NCBI RefSeq assembly: GCF_016817355.1
Contig: NZ_JADOTT010000003.1
Coordinates: forward strand, 124,001-188,000
Source of the DNA: Maricaulis parjimensis
GTDB lineage: Bacteria; Pseudomonadota; Alphaproteobacteria; Caulobacterales; Maricaulaceae
Length of the DNA: 64,000 nt
Direction of reading: 5' to 3'
Shown: positions 7,057-16,267 of the stretch, piece after piece
How the letters are laid out: each line of letters starts with the position of its first letter
Numbering within the stretch: position 1 is the stretch's first letter
Translations under genes and position numbers: made by a program
Notes under the pieces: generated by a model
Database searches by the model: none
The model's input: only the letters and a program-made list of their open reading frames with translations
Told to the model about the DNA's origin: nothing

Positions 7057-8928
7057 TTACTCGGAACTCTGCGGCCGGTTGGCCGCGACATAATCATTCA
7101 CCAGCTCGGTCAGAACCGGCAGCGGCAGCGAGCCATGGGTCAGCACGACATCATGGAATTCGCCCCAGTCAAACGCATCGCCCAACTCGTCGCGGGCATA
7201 GTCGCGCAGGTCGCGAATACGCATCTGGCCGATCTTGTAGGAGGTCGCCTGACCCGGCCAGACGATGTAGCGCTCGACTTCCCGGGTCACCTCTTCCTCG
7301 GTGAAGGAGGTGTTTTCCAGCAGATAGTTGATCGCGTCTTCGCGGCTCCATTGCAGGGCATGGATCCCTGTGTCGACCACCAGGCGTCCGGCGCGCCACA
7401 GCTCGTAGGCCAGCCGTCCGAAATCCTGGTAAGGGTCCGTGAACAGCCCCATTTCCTTGCCCAGGCTTTCCGCATAGAGCGCCCAGCCTTCGCCGAAGGC
7501 CGACAGGTAGAGCTGGCGCTGGAACATGGGCTGGCCTTCCAGCTCCTGCGTCAGGGCCAGCTGGAAATGGTGCCCCGGAATGCCCTCATGATAGGCGAGG
7601 GTCTCCATCTGGTAGGTGGGCAGGTTCCGCATGTTCGACGTGTTGGCGTAATAGATGCCCGGACGGGAGCCATCCATGGCCGGCGAATTGTAGAAAGCGG
7701 TCGGCGAACCGGCAGCCCGGAAGGCTTCCACTTCGCGCACAATCATCGGCGCCTGCGGCGTCGTGTTGAAATAGTCCGGGATGACCTCGCCAACGCGTTC
7801 GAAGACGACATCCACCTCTTCCAGATAGCGCTGACGGCCCTCATCCGTGTTGGGATAGTAGAACTGCTCGTCGGAGCGCATGAATTCGAAGAAGTCCTGC
7901 AGCGAGCCCTCAAAGCCGACCTGTTCCATGATGCCGCGCATCTCACCATGGATACGGTCGATCTCCGACAGGCCGATATCGTGGATTTCCTGCGGCGACA
8001 GGTCCGGCATGGTGGTGAAAGCGGCCAGCTGGCTTTGGTAGAAAGCCTCGCCGCGCGGCAGTTTCCAGGCGCCATCCCGGGTATCCGTCATCGCCTGGTG
8101 GCGTTCGAACATGGCGATCAGGCGTTCATAGGCCGGACCGGTCTCGGTCTGCATTGTTTCGATCCCGCGGGCCAGGAGGTCGTCCTTGGCGGCCTGGTCG
8201 ATCTCCAGCGCATTCACCTTGGCCCGGAAATCGGCCAGCAGCGGGCTGTCGGTCTCGCTGTCGTCGAACGGTGCGCCGGTGATCACGGCGCGCGTATTGC
8301 CGATCAGATAATCGAAGGCAAAGCGGGGTGGCATGACGCCAGCTTCGGCGCGGGCGTCGGCGCGTTCGATCAGGGTGTCGAAAACACCGGCGAAACCGGC
8401 GAGGCGGGAGATATAGGCTTCGGCCTCGGCCGCATTGGTGACGCGGTGCTGGTTGATCAGGAAGGTCGGCATGCCCGTATGGGGGCCGAACATCTGGGTG
8501 AAGACATAATTCTGGTCGCTGAACCCGTATTGCCGGATGCCGGTCTCCTGCAGGTATTCGAAGACGCGATAGGAGACCCGCCCGTCTTCATCCAGCGCGT
8601 CCAGATCGAAAGTGTCGTGCAAATAGGCCAGACGCTCGATCCGGCGTTGCTGATTGGCTTCGGCCGAGGCGTCCGACACATCATCCCAGCGGCCATAGGC
8701 GTCCAGATCATCGCGCCGGCCGAGGGCGGCCAGGCCTTGTGGCGAGCGGGCGATATCGGCTTCGAACAGGGTTTCGAACCAGGCATAGAGCCGTTCAGTC
8801 TCGGCCGCTTCGACCGGGGTTTCCACGGCCGGGGCCTGGGCCGTATTCGTCCCGGCATCCGGTTGCGAACAGGCGGCGACAAGGGCCAGCATCGACACGG
8901 CCAGCGGCGTGCGTAGGTGTTTGATCAT
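7057..8928 (-). CDS. DUF885 family metallopeptidase-like lipoprotein (copy 2)
   Basis: I start it at ATG 8928 because GGGGAGA lies seven bases upstream; the frame could extend to a GTG at 8943. The product is 623 residues with a lipoprotein signal (lipobox LVAAC). It keeps the motif YHEGIPGHH and the downstream EGWALYAE. It shares long conserved blocks with the flanking copies, such as GAPFDDS, GSLQDFFEFMR and EQFYYPNTDEGR. The role is likely a periplasmic or outer-membrane peptidase; the substrate is unknown. It is the middle gene of a tandem triplet. Confidence 0.88.
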   Translation of the reverse strand: MIKHLRTPLAVSMLALVAACSQPDAGTNTAQAPAVETPVEAAETERLYAWFETLFEADIARSPQGLAALGRRDDLDAYGRWDDVSDASAEANQQRRIERLAYLHDTFDLDALDEDGRVSYRVFEYLQETGIRQYGFSDQNYVFTQMFGPHTGMPTFLINQHRVTNAAEAEAYISRLAGFAGVFDTLIERADARAEAGVMPPRFAFDYLIGNTRAVITGAPFDDSETDSPLLADFRAKVNALEIDQAAKDDLLARGIETMQTETGPAYERLIAMFERHQAMTDTRDGAWKLPRGEAFYQSQLAAFTTMPDLSPQEIHDIGLSEIDRIHGEMRGIMEQVGFEGSLQDFFEFMRSDEQFYYPNTDEGRQRYLEEVDVVFERVGEVIPDYFNTTPQAPMIVREVEAFRAAGSPTAFYNSPAMDGSRPGIYYANTSNMRNLPTYQMETLAYHEGIPGHHFQLALTQELEGQPMFQRQLYLSAFGEGWALYAESLGKEMGLFTDPYQDFGRLAYELWRAGRLVVDTGIHALQWSREDAINYLLENTSFTEEEVTREVERYIVWPGQATSYKIGQMRIRDLRDYARDELGDAFDWGEFHDVVLTHGSLPLPVLTELVNDYVAANRPQSSE

Positions 8929-9077
8929 GATCGGTCTCCCCACCGGCGCCCGCTCCTCCCACAGATCGGACGCATAAAACGAATGGCAGCCGCCACCGGG
9001 CCGGCAGCGGCTGTCATCCAGATCTCATGTCGCAGGATAGCCCCGGGCGGGGCCAGCCTGTCAAACGGGCAAGACGG

Positions 9078-10976
9078 TTACTGCTCGGTTTCCCGGGCCG
9101 CCAGCGTCTGCGCAATCCAGTCATCCACCTGCTGTTCCAGCAGGGTCAGCGGCACGGAGCCATTGGTCAGGACGACATCGTGGAAGGCGCCATAGGTGAA
9201 GTCGTCACCCAGCGCATCCATCGCCCGCTGGCGCAGGTCGAGAATGGTCAGCATGCCAATCTTGTAGGACAGGGCCTGACCCGGCCAGACCATGTAGCGG
9301 CGCACTTCATTGCGGATATCGCCTTCCGGCATCGGCGTGTTCGCCAGCATGTACTGGACGGCTTCTTCCTCGGTCCATTGCTGGGAGTGCACGCCGGTAT
9401 CGACCACCAGGCGGGCAGCCCGGAAGACCTCATAGGAGAGGCGGCCGAAATTCTGGTAGGGGTCGGTGAACCCGCCCATCGTCAGACCGAGATTTTCGGC
9501 ATACAGGCCCCAGCCTTCCCAGAAGGCGGAATAGCCCTGCAGGCGCTGGAACATCGGCACGCCGGTCAGTTCCTGGGCGAGGGCGATCTGGAAGTGGTGG
9601 CCCGGAGCGCCTTCGTGATAGGAGAGCGTCTCCATCAGATAGGTCGGGTTGTCCCGCATATTGGCCAGGTTGACGTAATAGGCACCCGGCCGGCTGCCAT
9701 CCAGCGCACCCTGTTCATAGAAGGCACCGGTCGCGGTCTCGATGCGGTACTCTTCCACAGCACGGACTTCCAGGTCGGCCCGCGGCAGGGTGTCGAAGTA
9801 TTGCGGCGCGATTTCCATGATGTGGTCCACCATGGCGGTGGCCTCATCGAGATAGCGCTGACGGCCTTCCTCGGTGTCCGGATAGTAGAATTGTTCGTCC
9901 TCGCGCAGATACTGGAAGAAGTCCTGCAACGAGCCTTCGAAGCCAACCTCTTCCATGATGTCACGCATTTCGCCATGGATGCGCTCGACCTCGTCCAGAC
10001 CGATCTGGTGGATCTGGTCGGCCGTCATGTCATAGCGGGTCGTGTAGTTGTTGACCTGCGTCTGGTAGAAGGATTCACCTTCCGGCAGCGACCAGACACC
10101 CTCGACCCGGCCGTCAGCCATTTCGGCATGGCTTTCCATTGTGGCGATCAGCTGTGTGTAAGCGGGGCCGACAGAGGTTTCCAGCGCCTCGATAGCCCGG
10201 GCGATCAGGGCATCCTTCTCGTCCTGCTCGATCTCCAGCGCCTCGACCTTGCCGCGGAAGTCGGCCAGCAGAGGGCTGTCTTCACCGCTATCGTCGAACG
10301 GGGCGCCGGTGACGAAACGCTGCGCCGCATTGATCACGATCGGATAGGCAAAGGCCGGAGCCAGAACGCCGGCCTGGGCACGCTCATCAGCCTGCGCCGT
10401 CCGCATATTGAGCACCTCACCCATCCCGTTCAGGCGGGAGATATAGGCTTCGGCGTGGTCGACATTGTCGATGCGGTGATAGCCGATCATCGTCGTCGGC
10501 AGATTGGTGTGCGGACCAAAGAACTGGGTGAAGATATAGCCGTGATCCCAGAACTCGCCCTGTTCGGCCGTATTGGTCTCGATGAACTCGGCGAAGCGGT
10601 AGGAGACCTGGGCTTCCGGGGTCAGCGCGTCGAAATCGAAATTCTCGCGCATGTAGCGCAGACGTTCCGCGCTGCGGGCCAGGCCGTCCATGAAGGCCTG
10701 TTCGGACGCATCATCCCACTGCCCGTAGGCTTCCAGATCGTCCAGCATGCCCAGATAGGTTTTGCCGATGGGCGACAACTCCATTTCGGCATTGAACTGC
10801 TCGTCGAACCAGGCGTAAAGGCGCTCGGTTTCGGTCTGTTCCGAGGCAGCGGTTTCGGCAGCGGGCTGGGCCGCATTCTCGACCTGTTCTACCGCAGCAC
10901 TTGTCTCTTCAGACGGGCTGCAGGCGGCCAGCAGGGCCAGGCTAGTTGTGCCAATGAGAAAGCGGCGAAGGCGCAT
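9078..10976 (-). CDS. DUF885 family metallopeptidase-like lipoprotein (copy 3)
   Basis: A 632-residue paralog of the two downstream genes. It begins MRLRRFLIGTTSLALLAACSP, so Cys ~19 would carry the lipid. The putative metal site reads YHEGAPGHH, with Ala where the other two have Ile, followed by EGWGLYAE. Shared blocks GSLQDFFQYLRE and FYYPDTEEGRQRYL show it is homologous along its whole length. About 150 bases separate it from copy 2, so copy 2 may have its own promoter. Its start faces the fliQ promoter region divergently. Confidence 0.88.
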   Translation of the reverse strand: MRLRRFLIGTTSLALLAACSPSEETSAAVEQVENAAQPAAETAASEQTETERLYAWFDEQFNAEMELSPIGKTYLGMLDDLEAYGQWDDASEQAFMDGLARSAERLRYMRENFDFDALTPEAQVSYRFAEFIETNTAEQGEFWDHGYIFTQFFGPHTNLPTTMIGYHRIDNVDHAEAYISRLNGMGEVLNMRTAQADERAQAGVLAPAFAYPIVINAAQRFVTGAPFDDSGEDSPLLADFRGKVEALEIEQDEKDALIARAIEALETSVGPAYTQLIATMESHAEMADGRVEGVWSLPEGESFYQTQVNNYTTRYDMTADQIHQIGLDEVERIHGEMRDIMEEVGFEGSLQDFFQYLREDEQFYYPDTEEGRQRYLDEATAMVDHIMEIAPQYFDTLPRADLEVRAVEEYRIETATGAFYEQGALDGSRPGAYYVNLANMRDNPTYLMETLSYHEGAPGHHFQIALAQELTGVPMFQRLQGYSAFWEGWGLYAENLGLTMGGFTDPYQNFGRLSYEVFRAARLVVDTGVHSQQWTEEEAVQYMLANTPMPEGDIRNEVRRYMVWPGQALSYKIGMLTILDLRQRAMDALGDDFTYGAFHDVVLTNGSVPLTLLEQQVDDWIAQTLAARETEQ

Positions 10977-11036
10977 AATGGATGACTCCCGAACGTTTAC
11001 CAGAATTGACTCTTTCTTAACGTCGGACGCGCATTC

Positions 11037-11052
11037 GTAAACATAATTAACC
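11037..11052. promoter_or_regulatory. Candidate CtrA-like site upstream of fliQ
   Basis: GTAA, six bases, then TTAACC: one good half-site and one weaker half-site with N6 rather than N7 spacing. It lies about 41 bases upstream of fliQ. The 116-base gap also contains three GANTC sites (10984, 11008, 11061), the CcrM methylation target in Caulobacter relatives. Control by CtrA is plausible but unproven. Confidence 0.4.
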
Positions 11053-11092
11053 GTAAGACCGATTCTCCCCCGCAGAAGGTGAGGCGAGACCT

Positions 11093-11356
11093 GTGACAGG
11101 CCCTGAAGTCCTCGACTTTGCCCGTGAAGCCATCTGGCTCATGCTGGCCATGTCGGCCCCCATCATGCTGGTGGGTCTGGCCGTCGGGGTGACGATTGCG
11201 CTCTTCCAGGCGCTCACTCAGGTCCAGGAAATGACCCTGGTCTTCGTGCCCAAAATTATCGCCATCTTCATTGCACTCCTGATCTTCCTGCCCCTGATGG
11301 GCGCACTGATGTCGGGCTTCATGACGATCATTTTCGACCGGATCGCCACGCCATGA
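11093..11356 (+). CDS. fliQ: Flagellar export protein FliQ
   Basis: An 87-residue protein of the flagellar export gate with two membrane helices (about residues 15-40 and 50-75), the normal size and layout for FliQ. It starts with GTG 11093, with GAGGCGA upstream. The stretch IALFQALTQVQEMTLVFVPKI contains the usual conserved charged and Gln residues. Its stop overlaps the fliR start by four bases (ATGA). It opens a fliQ-fliR-flhB-cckA gene run, the order known from Caulobacter. Confidence 0.96.
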   Translation: MTGPEVLDFAREAIWLMLAMSAPIMLVGLAVGVTIALFQALTQVQEMTLVFVPKIIAIFIALLIFLPLMGALMSGFMTIIFDRIATP

Positions 11357-12105
11357 TCCCGCAGGCGCCCGAGATCATCTTTGCGGCGGGTCTGGTGTTT
11401 GCCCGGGTCGGCGCCATCCTCATGTTGCTGCCCGGTTTCGGTGAACCCTCCATTCCCGTGCGTATCCGCCTGTCCTTTGCGCTTCTGGTCTGTCTGATCC
11501 TCGGCCCGATCGTGGCGCCGAACCTGCCGGCCATGCCGGCCCAGCCCATGATGATGGCAGGGCTGGTGATGGGCGAGGTGATCATCGGCCTGATGATCGG
11601 GGCGGTGGCACGGATATTCCTGGCGACAGCTGCAATCGCCGGTCAGGTCATCGGCATGCAGACCTCGCTCGCCATGGCGCAGAGTTTCGACCCGTCCCAG
11701 GGCCAGCAGGGCGCACTGGTCGCGACCTTTCTCAACCTGACCTTCATGCTGCTCCTGTTCGCGACCAACACGCATCACATGCTGTTGCTGACGACGGTGA
11801 ATTCCTACGCCGTCTTCGATGTCGGCACGATGCCGGACATGGGCGATGCTGCCTTCTGGGCGCTCAATGCCTTCGTTGATGCGTTCCGGATCGGGGTTCA
11901 GCTGGCCGCGCCGTTGATCGTGTTCGGCCTGACCTTCTATCTGGCGCTGGGCGTGCTCTCGCGTCTGATGCCCCAGGCCCAGATCTTCTTCATCGCCATG
12001 CCGTCCAACATCATGATCGGCCTCTTCATTCTCACTATCTCGCTCGGCGCGATGAGTGCTGTCTGGCTGGAGCGCATGCAGCGCTTCGCCCTGGACATGA
12101 ATTAG
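11353..12105 (+). CDS. fliR: Flagellar export protein FliR
   Basis: A 250-residue integral membrane protein with about six hydrophobic segments, consistent with FliR, which completes the FliP-FliQ-FliR export gate in the inner membrane. The motif GQVIGMQTSLAMAQSFDPS (about residues 95-115) is characteristic of the family. It is coupled to fliQ by a four-base overlap, and flhB begins ten bases after its stop. Confidence 0.96.
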   Translation: MIPQAPEIIFAAGLVFARVGAILMLLPGFGEPSIPVRIRLSFALLVCLILGPIVAPNLPAMPAQPMMMAGLVMGEVIIGLMIGAVARIFLATAAIAGQVIGMQTSLAMAQSFDPSQGQQGALVATFLNLTFMLLLFATNTHHMLLLTTVNSYAVFDVGTMPDMGDAAFWALNAFVDAFRIGVQLAAPLIVFGLTFYLALGVLSRLMPQAQIFFIAMPSNIMIGLFILTISLGAMSAVWLERMQRFALDMN

Positions 12106-12115
12106 GGAGGGCGCG

Positions 12116-13207
12116 TTGGCGGAAGGCGAAGACGACTCCCAGAAAACAGAAGAACCAACTCAGCGGCGGCTGGATGACGCACGCGAGAAAGGCGATGTCG
12201 CCAAATCCCAGGAAATCCCGGGCTGGTTCATCCTGGCGACCGGCTTGGCGCTTCTGGCTTTCGTGTTTCCGGCCATGGCGCGGACCATGGCGGCTGATCT
12301 GCAGGTCTTCTTTGCCGAGGCCCATAATTTCTCGGTCGACCCCAATGGCATGATGCAGATGATGCAGAGCACGGCTTGGGAAATCGCTGCCGTGGTGGGC
12401 TTGCCCGTTCTGTTTCTGGCGGTCGCGGGTTTCGCCGGCCATTACGTCCAGCAGGGCATGCTGTTCACGACCGAGAAGATCCAGCCGAAACTCTCCAAGC
12501 TCAATCCGATCGACGGTTTCAAGCGAAACTTCGGCCCGCAGGGCATCGCCAACTTCCTCAAAGGGGTTGGCAAAATGGCGCTCGTCGCAGCGGCCGCTTT
12601 CGTCGTCCTTTATCCGAAGCGGGAAATCCTGGCCGAACTGCCGGCCCTGGATATCGTCGCCCTGCTGGGCATTGTCCGCCAGGCTTCCATCGAGCTGCTT
12701 CTGGCCGCACTGGTCGTGTACGCGATCATTGCCGGGCTGGACTATCTCTTCCAGCGCCAGAGCTTCATGAAGCGCAATCGCATGTCACGCCGGGAAATCA
12801 AGGACGAGCTGAAACAGTCCGAAGGCGATCCCATGGTGCGCGCCAAGCTGCGTCAGCTCCGCCAGGAGCGGGCCCAGCGCCGCATGATGACCCAGGTCCC
12901 GGATGCCACGGTCATCGTGACCAACCCGACCCACTACGCCATTGCGCTGTATTACGAGCAGGGCGAAACCCCGGCACCGGTCTGCGTCGCCAAGGGTGTC
13001 GACGAGGTGGCCCTGCGTATCCGTGAACTGGCCACCGAGCATAGCGTGCCGATCGTCGAGGATCCGCCGCTGGCGCGGGCCCTGTGGGCAACAGCCGATC
13101 TGGACGAGGAAATCCCGACCGAACACTTCCAGGCAGTGGCCAAAGTGATCGGTTATGTTCTCTCCTTGGCGAAAGGACAGCGCGCACGTTATCGCCCGAG
13201 CGAGTAA
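12116..13207 (+). CDS. flhB: Flagellar export switch protein FlhB
   Basis: A 363-residue FlhB. The most likely start is TTG 12116, because it follows AGGGAGG at a good distance and gives the family N-terminus AEGEDDSQKTEEPTQRRL; no suitable ATG lies nearby. Four membrane segments occupy about residues 30-210. The cytoplasmic domain carries the NPTH autocleavage site at residues 270-273. Cleavage there switches export from rod/hook to filament substrates. cckA follows after 41 bases, suggesting read-through. Confidence 0.97.
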   Translation: MAEGEDDSQKTEEPTQRRLDDAREKGDVAKSQEIPGWFILATGLALLAFVFPAMARTMAADLQVFFAEAHNFSVDPNGMMQMMQSTAWEIAAVVGLPVLFLAVAGFAGHYVQQGMLFTTEKIQPKLSKLNPIDGFKRNFGPQGIANFLKGVGKMALVAAAAFVVLYPKREILAELPALDIVALLGIVRQASIELLLAALVVYAIIAGLDYLFQRQSFMKRNRMSRREIKDELKQSEGDPMVRAKLRQLRQERAQRRMMTQVPDATVIVTNPTHYAIALYYEQGETPAPVCVAKGVDEVALRIRELATEHSVPIVEDPPLARALWATADLDEEIPTEHFQAVAKVIGYVLSLAKGQRARYRPSE

Positions 13208-13248
13208 GCTGTGTCGCACTTCATCTGATTCGCGCCCGGAGCGTCGCC

Positions 13249-15786
13249 ATGGCCGAGACTGCCGCCCCCGATCCCAAGCCCCGCAAAACCATCTGGTCCC
13301 GGCCGATCGTGAAAGTGGCCTTCTGGGTCTGCGGGGTCATCGCGATCATCGCCTTCGGCGCTGCCATCCTGGCCGCCGGAGAGGATGGCTGGCAGGGCTT
13401 TGTCTATCTGTCCGGGCTCGCGGCTGTCGGCTTTTTGGTTCTCTACGCCATTGCGGCGGGCGAAACCGCCGGGCGGAATATGCGGCGCAAGGTGGAAAGC
13501 AATCGCGCGCCGACACCGTCCCAGCTCGCCTTCCAGGCGCTCGACACGCTGGGCGAGCCGGTTCTCATCACCGATCAGCGCGGTGGTCCGCGCTGGGCCA
13601 ACCAGGCCTATCAGGCGCTGGCGCGCAAGGCGGGCGGTTTCGGCCAGAGTTTCGGCCTGCCGACCATTGACCGGATCTGGGCCGGATCGGGCGGCGGCGA
13701 TGGAGTCGTCTACCGGCTGGCCCGTGCGGCAGCCCGGGGTGAGGGCGCTTGCGAGCTTCTGCCGCCGCTGGATCTTGGCGAGGGCCAGGTCGAGCGTTTC
13801 CATCTGGAAGCCAGCCCCCAGGAGGGCGGACTCATCCTCTGGCGGCTCAAGGATACCGGCGTCCGCGACAGCGGCTCCGCCTTGGCTCTGGCGGACTGGT
13901 GCCTGCACGCGCCGGTCGCGCTCTTTTCCCTGCGCGTGAACGGCGAAATTGCCAATGGCAATGCCACTTTCCGTGACTGGCTGGGTCTGGCTGAAGGCGC
14001 ACCCTTCCCGCCGCTCAAGGATATCCTGGCCGGCGATGGTGCCAAATCCGTGCAACAGACGCGCGGTGGCGAGGGCGTGGCCCGCATCGATGCTCGCCTG
14101 AAAGCGCGCGATGGAATTGAAAGCCCGGTTGCCCTGGCCGTCGAGTGGACGCCGGGTGATAGCGGCATGGGCCGGGTGGTGATGTACGGCCTCTCGGCTA
14201 CTGGCGCGCCTCCGGGTGTCGCACAAGCCATGGCCTCGGAAGCACCGCAGGCGGCTGGCCGCACGCTGGACGAAATGTTCGCCAATGCGCCCTTCGGCGT
14301 AGTTAAGCTGGACGGCGCTGATCCGGAAACCGCCATTATCGAGGATGTGAACCCGGCCCTGGTCCAGCTGACCGGCGGCAAGGCGATCCCGGGCGTGAAA
14401 TTCTGCGACCTGTTCAACTGGGATGATGGCCGCTCCCCGGACGAGGCCTTCGCTGCCGCCATGGCAGGCAGTGGTGAGCCGGCGGAAGCGCGTCTGGAGG
14501 CGGGCGAGACCCCGGTCTACGCACACCTGGCCTTCGCGCCGGCACGCGGCGGCAAGCGCGTCGCCTATGTGATCGACGTCACCACCTGGAAGGAAATGGA
14601 GCGCCAATTCTCCCAGGCCAACAAGATGCAGGCCGTCGGCCAGCTCGCCGGGGGTGTCGCTCACGACTTCAACAATCTGCTGACGGCTGTCCGTCTCAAT
14701 TGCGACGAGCTGCTCAACCGTCACCCGGTTGGTGATCCCGATTATTCCGAGCTGCAATCGATCAACCAGACCGTGGCGCGGGCTGCGGGCCTGGTCCGCA
14801 AACTCCTGGCCTTCTCGCGCAAGCAGACCTTCCGCATGGAGACGCTGGATATTGGCGATCTCCTGTCCGACGTGTCGGTGCTTCTGCGCCAGATCGTCGA
14901 GGAAACCGTGCGTCTGGACATTGTCCATGGCCGCGATCTGCCGCTGATCAAGGCCGACAAGGGCCAGCTGGAAACCGCCATCATCAATCTGGCCGCCAAT
15001 GCCCGCGACGCCATGCGCGATCAGGGTGGCGGTTCACTCGTCGTGAAGACGGCCAAGGTCTCCGACGAGATCGTCCGCAATGCCGGCGCGCCCAATCCGC
15101 GCGAAGGCGATTGGCTGGCCATCGCCGTGACCGATGAGGGGCATGGCATGGACAAGGCGACGCTGGAAAAAATCTTCGAACCCTTCTTCACCACCAAGGA
15201 AGCGGGCAAGGGCACGGGTCTGGGGCTGGCGACGGTCTATGGCATCGTCAAACAGTCCGGCGGCTTCCTGTTCGCCGACAGTGAAGTGGGCAAGGGCACG
15301 ACCTTCACCATCTATCTCCCCGGCCATCAGCCGACCGAGGAAGAAGCGGTCGAGCTGAAACAGGCTGAGGTCGAGAAGACCGTAGAGAAGGCGCCGGAAG
15401 ACCTGTCCGGCCGGGGTCGTATTCTTCTCGTCGAGGATGAGGATGCCGTCCGCAATATCGCTGCCAAGACGCTCGCCAAGCGCGGCTATGACGTCATGGA
15501 AGCCTGTGACGGTGAAGAAGCCTATGAAATCCTCGAGGATGAGGAAGAGGGCTTTGACCTGGTGATTTCCGACGTGGTCATGCCGGGCCTGGACGGGCCG
15601 GGCCTGCTGGAGAAGGCGCGCCATCTCCTGGAAGGCACGCGCATCGTCTTCATCTCTGGCTATGCCGCGGAGCAATTCTCCGACACGCTGTCCAAGGAGC
15701 AGGAAATCTCCTTCCTGCCCAAACCCTTCACGCTCACCCAGCTGGCCGAGAAGGTGAAGGAAGAGCTCAGCGCCAAGGAGAATTGA
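13249..15786 (+). CDS. cckA: Hybrid sensor histidine kinase CckA
   Basis: I start it at ATG 13249; an in-frame frame upstream overlaps flhB and is not needed. The 845-residue protein has two membrane helices near residues 22-65, PAS-like sensory regions (about 90-430), a histidine kinase core with His472 in the [11 protein letters not shown] motif, an ATPase domain with [13 protein letters not shown], and a C-terminal receiver with phospho-acceptor Asp775 (SDVVMPG). CckA phosphorylates ChpT and through it CtrA and CpdR, controlling the cell cycle. It is longer than the Caulobacter protein (about 690 residues), mainly in the sensory part. Position after flhB matches Caulobacter. Confidence 0.95.
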   Translation: MAETAAPDPKPRKTIWSRPIVKVAFWVCGVIAIIAFGAAILAAGEDGWQGFVYLSGLAAVGFLVLYAIAAGETAGRNMRRKVESNRAPTPSQLAFQALDTLGEPVLITDQRGGPRWANQAYQALARKAGGFGQSFGLPTIDRIWAGSGGGDGVVYRLARAAARGEGACELLPPLDLGEGQVERFHLEASPQEGGLILWRLKDTGVRDSGSALALADWCLHAPVALFSLRVNGEIANGNATFRDWLGLAEGAPFPPLKDILAGDGAKSVQQTRGGEGVARIDARLKARDGIESPVALAVEWTPGDSGMGRVVMYGLSATGAPPGVAQAMASEAPQAAGRTLDEMFANAPFGVVKLDGADPETAIIEDVNPALVQLTGGKAIPGVKFCDLFNWDDGRSPDEAFAAAMAGSGEPAEARLEAGETPVYAHLAFAPARGGKRVAYVIDVTTWKEMERQFSQANKMQAVGQLAGGVAHDFNNLLTAVRLNCDELLNRHPVGDPDYSELQSINQTVARAAGLVRKLLAFSRKQTFRMETLDIGDLLSDVSVLLRQIVEETVRLDIVHGRDLPLIKADKGQLETAIINLAANARDAMRDQGGGSLVVKTAKVSDEIVRNAGAPNPREGDWLAIAVTDEGHGMDKATLEKIFEPFFTTKEAGKGTGLGLATVYGIVKQSGGFLFADSEVGKGTTFTIYLPGHQPTEEEAVELKQAEVEKTVEKAPEDLSGRGRILLVEDEDAVRNIAAKTLAKRGYDVMEACDGEEAYEILEDEEEGFDLVISDVVMPGLDGPGLLEKARHLLEGTRIVFISGYAAEQFSDTLSKEQEISFLPKPFTLTQLAEKVKEELSAKEN

Positions 15787-15798
15787 CCGGCGATGCGC

Positions 15799-16200
15799 TC
15801 AGCTTTCTGCCCGACGGATCAAATGCCTGGACAGCAGAATGACCGTGATCCCTTCCACCAGGAAGAGATAGTGGCCGGGATGGTCGAAATAGCCGGGTGT
15901 CGTCACCACACTGATGGCAACGATGACACCATGGGCGATCAGCTGGATTGAAATATAGATGAGTGCCGCGGCCGGGCGCTGCCGGATGTTCCAGGCAAAG
16001 AAGGCGACGGCCGGCAGAACGATCAGCGGCACGGCCATTTGCCAGAGGCTCACACTGTTGAGCAGGTGGTAGCCGGCCGGCCAGAGCGCCTCGAAGGCGC
16101 TTGGGGCGAGGTGGAAACTCACCACCATGGCGCACCGGACAGCGGTGTCAGCAACGATCAGCCATATGAGGATGCGTGCCAGATACAGGCTCTTCGTCAC
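15799..16200 (-). CDS. Small integral membrane protein, unknown function
   Basis: About 133 residues from GTG 16200, which has GGGAGGGA four bases upstream; the frame could extend to a TTG at 16215. Four hydrophobic segments cover most of the protein, and it ends with a basic RHLIRRAES tail. I do not recognise a family. It is convergent with cckA (12 bases between stops) and lies downstream of mltF on the same strand, so it might be co-transcribed with mltF. Confidence 0.65.
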   Translation of the reverse strand: MTKSLYLARILIWLIVADTAVRCAMVVSFHLAPSAFEALWPAGYHLLNSVSLWQMAVPLIVLPAVAFFAWNIRQRPAAALIYISIQLIAHGVIVAISVVTTPGYFDHPGHYLFLVEGITVILLSRHLIRRAES

Positions 16201-16267
16201 TGCTTCCCTCCCCAATATCCCCGCAATAACCTAGATGTTTGCCGCAACAAATCCAGCGTGGGGCGGC

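Noticed and set aside
13189-14928. Minus-strand frame across cckA
   Set aside because: Shadow frame; the + strand kinase motifs are unambiguous.
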